From an uncultured Burkholderiales bacterium (GTDB lineage Bacteria; Pseudomonadota; Gammaproteobacteria; Burkholderiales; Burkholderiaceae): a DNA stretch of 9,952 nt. The notes beneath the pieces are model-generated. The model made no database searches, was not told the origin of the DNA, and saw only the letters and a list, made by a program, of their open reading frames with translations. Positions 7,614 to 9,952 of the stretch are shown here, in pieces. How positions within the stretch are numbered: position 1 is the stretch's first letter; every line of letters starts with the position of its first letter. The stretch is taken from the NCBI GenBank assembly GCA_903845315.1, contig CAIMWY010000393.1:1-9952 (forward strand), read 5' to 3'. The translations under genes were made by a program, and so were the position numbers.

Positions 7614-9284
7614 ATGACCCAAACATCCATCGACAACACCCCGCTGACCGCGTGCTCACACCTCGACACCTTTGCCCGCGATCAGCTGCCGTCAGCGGAG
7701 TTGTGGCCGCAGTTTGTGTTTGACCAAGCTGAGCTGCACTACCCCGACTTTTTGAACACCACGGCCGAGTTGGTCGACCGTCATGTGCGCGAAGGTCGGG
7801 GCGAGCGCACCGCCATCTACGGCGCCAACGGCAGCTGGACCTATCGTGCGTTGCAACAGCAGATCGACCGAATGGCGCAGGTGCTGATCCACGACATGGG
7901 GTTGGTGTCAGGCAACCGCCTGCTGCTGCGTGGCGCCAACAGCCCGATGATGGCGGCTTGCTTTTTGGCCGCCATCAAAGCAGGTTTGGTGGTGGTACCC
8001 ACCATGCCGTTGCTGCGCGCCACCGAGTTGAAACAAATCATCGACAAAGCCCAAGTCTGCGCAGCCCTGTGCGCCAGCAACTTAGCCGACGAGTTGTCGC
8101 ACTGCTTGGACCCTTCACACCCGCAGCACGCCCCCAACTTGCAACAGATGGCGCTGTTTGGCAGCGATGCGCCCACGGGGCTCGAAGCGCGCATGCAGCG
8201 CTTTAACCAACCCTATGTGGGCCACCCCACCACGCGCGATGATGTGTGCCTGATTGCATTCACCAGCGGCACCACCGGCAAGCCCAAAGGCACCATGCAC
8301 TTTCACCGTGATGTGCTAGCCATGTGCGACTTATTCCCACGCCATGTGCTGCACATGGGCCCAGACGACGTGGTGTGTGGCACACCCCCTATTGCCTTCA
8401 CCTTTGGGCTGGGCGGCTTGCTGGCGTTTCCGCTGCGCCATGGTGCCAGCACGGTGTTGCTGGAAAAGCTCACGCCTGAGTTGCTGCTGCACACGATTGA
8501 AAAATACCGCGCCACCCAGTGCTACACCGCGCCCACCTTCTACCGTCAAATGGCCGCCTTGGCCGATGGTGTGGACCTGAGCAGCTTGCGCCATCCGGTG
8601 TCGGCGGGCGAGGCCTTGCCCGAGGCCACACGCCAACTCTGGCTTGACCACACGGGTGTTCCCATCACCGACGGCATTGGCGGCACCGAGGTGATCCACA
8701 TCTACATCGCCAGCGCAGGCAAAGATTGGCGTCCGGGCACCTTGGGCCGAGTGGTGCCAGGCTACCAAGCACAAATCGTGGACGATGACATGCACCCTGT
8801 GCCACCCGGCACACCTGGGCGCTTGGCGGTGCGTGGTCCCACGGGCTGTCGCTACTTGAACGATCCGCGCCAAACCGACTACGTCAAAGACGGCTGGAAC
8901 CTCCCCGGCGACACCTTTGTGATGGATGCCGACGGCTACTTCAGCTACCTCGCGCGCAACGACGACATGATTGTCTCGGCCGGCTACAACATCGCCGGGC
9001 CCGAGGTCGAAGGCGTGTTGCTGCAACACCCATCTGTCGCCGAGTGTGGGGTGGTCGGCATCCCCGACGAAGCACGCGGTCACATCGTGATGGCCCATGT
9101 GGTGCTCAAACCCGGGGTGGTGGCCAGCGACACCTTGGTCGCCGCACTGCAAGAGTTTGTGAAAGGGGAAATCGCCCCGTACAAGTACCCTCGCCGCATC
9201 GACTTCGTGGCCCAGCTGCCGCGCACAGAGACCGGCAAGCTGCAACGTTTTCGTTTGCGCCAAATGGCGCAAACACCGCACTGA
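7614..9284 (+). CDS. abmG: Aryl-CoA ligase, probable 2-aminobenzoate-CoA ligase
   Basis: A 556-residue AMP-forming acyl-CoA synthetase of the benzoate-CoA ligase group. It would activate the aromatic acid with ATP and CoA, the entry step of the pathway. ANL motifs in order: phosphate loop FTSGTTGKPKG (216-226), GIGGTE (354-359) for adenine/aryl binding, GDTFVMDADGYFSYLARNDD holding the conserved Asp and hinge region, and the C-terminal PRTETGKLQ with catalytic K542. The GIGGTE-IHIYIAS context and the N-terminal YPDFLNTTAELVDRH segment resemble benzoate and aminobenzoate ligases more than fatty acyl synthetases. GGAGAG at 7601-7606 lies 7 bases before the ATG, in a 15-base gap after the dehydrogenase. 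Anthranilate as substrate is inferred from the neighbouring monooxygenase/reductase and RidA genes; benzoate or salicylate are alternatives. Confidence 0.87.
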   Translation: MTQTSIDNTPLTACSHLDTFARDQLPSAELWPQFVFDQAELHYPDFLNTTAELVDRHVREGRGERTAIYGANGSWTYRALQQQIDRMAQVLIHDMGLVSGNRLLLRGANSPMMAACFLAAIKAGLVVVPTMPLLRATELKQIIDKAQVCAALCASNLADELSHCLDPSHPQHAPNLQQMALFGSDAPTGLEARMQRFNQPYVGHPTTRDDVCLIAFTSGTTGKPKGTMHFHRDVLAMCDLFPRHVLHMGPDDVVCGTPPIAFTFGLGGLLAFPLRHGASTVLLEKLTPELLLHTIEKYRATQCYTAPTFYRQMAALADGVDLSSLRHPVSAGEALPEATRQLWLDHTGVPITDGIGGTEVIHIYIASAGKDWRPGTLGRVVPGYQAQIVDDDMHPVPPGTPGRLAVRGPTGCRYLNDPRQTDYVKDGWNLPGDTFVMDADGYFSYLARNDDMIVSAGYNIAGPEVEGVLLQHPSVAECGVVGIPDEARGHIVMAHVVLKPGVVASDTLVAALQEFVKGEIAPYKYPRRIDFVAQLPRTETGKLQRFRLRQMAQTPH

Positions 9285-9296
9285 GAAAGGCTCCCC

Positions 9297-9692
9297 ATGT
9301 GGCATGTTTTACAACCCGAAGGATGGATTGCGCCCAAAGGCTATGCCAATGGCATTGAGGCGCGGGGTCGGCAAATTTATGTAGCGGGCATGATTGGCTG
9401 GAACGGTCAGGCCCAGTTTGAAAGCGACGACTTTGTGGCGCAATGCGCCCAAGCGCTGCAAAACATTGTGGACACCTTGGCCTGCGCCCAAGCCGGTCCA
9501 CAGCACATGGTGCGCATGACCTGGTATGTGAAAAACAAAAAAGAATACCTGGCCCGGGGACGCGAACTTGGCAAGGTCTACCAACAGGTGATCGGCCGCC
9601 ACTACCCCGTCATGACCTTGGTGCAAGTGGCCGACCTGGTGGAAGACCGCGCACAGGTGGAAATTGAAGTCACTGCGGTGGTGCCTGACTGA
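9297..9692 (+). CDS. RidA/YjgF/YER057c/UK114 family protein, putative enamine/imine deaminase
   Basis: A 131-residue protein of the RidA family, small homotrimeric enzymes that hydrolyse reactive enamines and imines to ketones and ammonia. Recognisable parts are IYVAGMIGWN near residues 26-35, the helix FVAQCAQALQNIVDTL, MVRMTWYVKNKKEY and the C-terminal RAQVEIEVTAVV. R118 in this last segment matches the family's substrate-carboxylate arginine (R105 of E. coli RidA). AAAGG at 9286-9290 is 6 bases before the ATG, in a 12-base gap after the ligase, so it is the last gene of the operon. A likely role is to hydrolyse the amino-ene product of the monooxygenase/reductase, releasing ammonia and a cyclic dione-CoA; this is inferred from context. 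Confidence 0.85.
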   Translation: MWHVLQPEGWIAPKGYANGIEARGRQIYVAGMIGWNGQAQFESDDFVAQCAQALQNIVDTLACAQAGPQHMVRMTWYVKNKKEYLARGRELGKVYQQVIGRHYPVMTLVQVADLVEDRAQVEIEVTAVVPD

Positions 9693-9725
9693 GCGGCATG
9701 CATCGAAATTAGACCCCGTTCACAA

Positions 9726-9764
9726 CATTGAATTTGTATTTAATGGGGGTACAATAATTCAATG
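9726..9764 (+). promoter_or_regulatory. brnT promoter inside a perfect 9-bp inverted repeat (candidate operator)
   Basis: CATTGAATT (9726-9734) and AATTCAATG (9756-9764) are exact reverse complements separated by 21 bases. Between and overlapping them are a -35-like TTGAAT (9728-9733) and a -10-like TACAAT (9750-9755) spaced 16 bases apart. Smaller matching elements lie inside: TTGTA/TACAA (9734-9738, 9750-9754), and ATTTAATG at 9738-9745, a third half-site with 7 of 8 matches. The right arm contains the brnT start codon. BrnA antitoxins are known to repress their own operon, so this is a natural BrnA-BrnT operator candidate. Confidence 0.6.
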
Positions 9765-9952
9765 AAGTTTGAGTTCGACGCTGCAAAGCGAAACAAGACT
9801 TTGGCTGAGCGTGGGTTGGACTTCGCGCGCGCAGGCGAGATCTTTGACGGCTTGCATTTGACGGGACAAGACACAAGGCAAGAATACACAGAAGACCGAT
9901 TCATCACCGTAGGCCATCTAGAGGGCCGCTTGGTTGTATTGGTTTGGACCCC
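9762..9952 (+). CDS. brnT: BrnT-family ribonuclease toxin, N-terminal part (runs off right edge)
   Basis: The first 63 codons read MKFEFDAAKRNKTLAERGLD... and continue past the window edge. The FEFDAAKRNKTLAERGLDF opening, the FDG segment, and EDRFITVGHLEGRLVVLVWT match the BrnT family. These are small RelE-fold ribonucleases that inhibit translation and are neutralised by the DNA-binding BrnA antitoxin, normally encoded just downstream. Full-length members are about 90-100 residues, so roughly two thirds is visible. The ATG at 9762 is only 7 bases after the predicted -10 box, so the transcript may be leaderless or nearly so; a GGGGGT stretch at 9745-9750 is a poor and rather distant ribosome binding site for a longer transcript. 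No terminator separates it from the RidA gene, 69 bases upstream. The antitoxin gene is outside the window. Confidence 0.85.
   Translation, partial: MKFEFDAAKRNKTLAERGLDFARAGEIFDGLHLTGQDTRQEYTEDRFITVGHLEGRLVVLVWT

Noticed and set aside
8331..9305. 324-codon open frame on the minus strand
   Set aside because: Antisense to the aryl-CoA ligase, whose motifs are continuous and complete. Composition is typical of shadow frames and no domain was recognised.

Overview
The window reads as a piece of a betaproteobacterial chromosome, most likely order Burkholderiales and plausibly Comamonadaceae. This rests on codon style, the gene set and a Thr-type tRNA remnant; the genus cannot be fixed from sequence alone. 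It has three parts: the end of an integrated mobile element on the left, a seven-gene operon for aerobic, CoA-dependent breakdown of an aromatic acid in the middle, and the start of a BrnT-type toxin gene on the right.

Left part (1-1050). A visibly AT-richer segment carries the first 268 codons of a tyrosine recombinase on the minus strand, running off the left edge. The gene has a good sigma70-like promoter, and three AAGTGAA heptamers flank that promoter. About 150 bases upstream of the gene is a displaced tRNA 3' end running from the anticodon loop to CCA, with anticodon CGT (Thr), followed by a perfect stem-loop terminator. This is an attachment-site junction: the element lies to the left, resident chromosome to the right. 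Then comes a minus-strand gene for a probably Tat-exported beta-carbonic-anhydrase-like protein.

Middle part (1924-9692). Seven plus-strand genes are packed with 4-base overlaps or gaps of 2-15 bases. In order they encode a two-domain flavin monooxygenase/Old-Yellow-Enzyme reductase, a short-chain dehydrogenase, a MarR-type regulator, a crotonase-fold protein, an acyl-CoA dehydrogenase, an aryl-CoA ligase and a RidA-family protein. This set matches what I recall of the 2-aminobenzoyl-CoA (anthranilate) pathway of Azoarcus evansii. The ligase makes the aryl-CoA; the fused monooxygenase/reductase dearomatises it to 2-amino-5-oxocyclohex-1-ene-carboxyl-CoA; the remaining enzymes deaminate, open and beta-oxidise the ring. 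The RidA protein fits a nitrogen-containing substrate and favours anthranilate over the related salicylyl-CoA route. The crotonase lacks both usual catalytic glutamates and may not be a simple hydratase. No thiolase or transporter is present. An 18-bp near-palindrome 31 bases before the first gene is a candidate operator for the MarR protein.

Right part (9693-9952). With no visible terminator after the operon, the first 63 codons of a BrnT-family toxin begin behind a promoter framed by a perfect 9-bp inverted repeat, whose right arm contains the start codon. The partner antitoxin would lie beyond the window.
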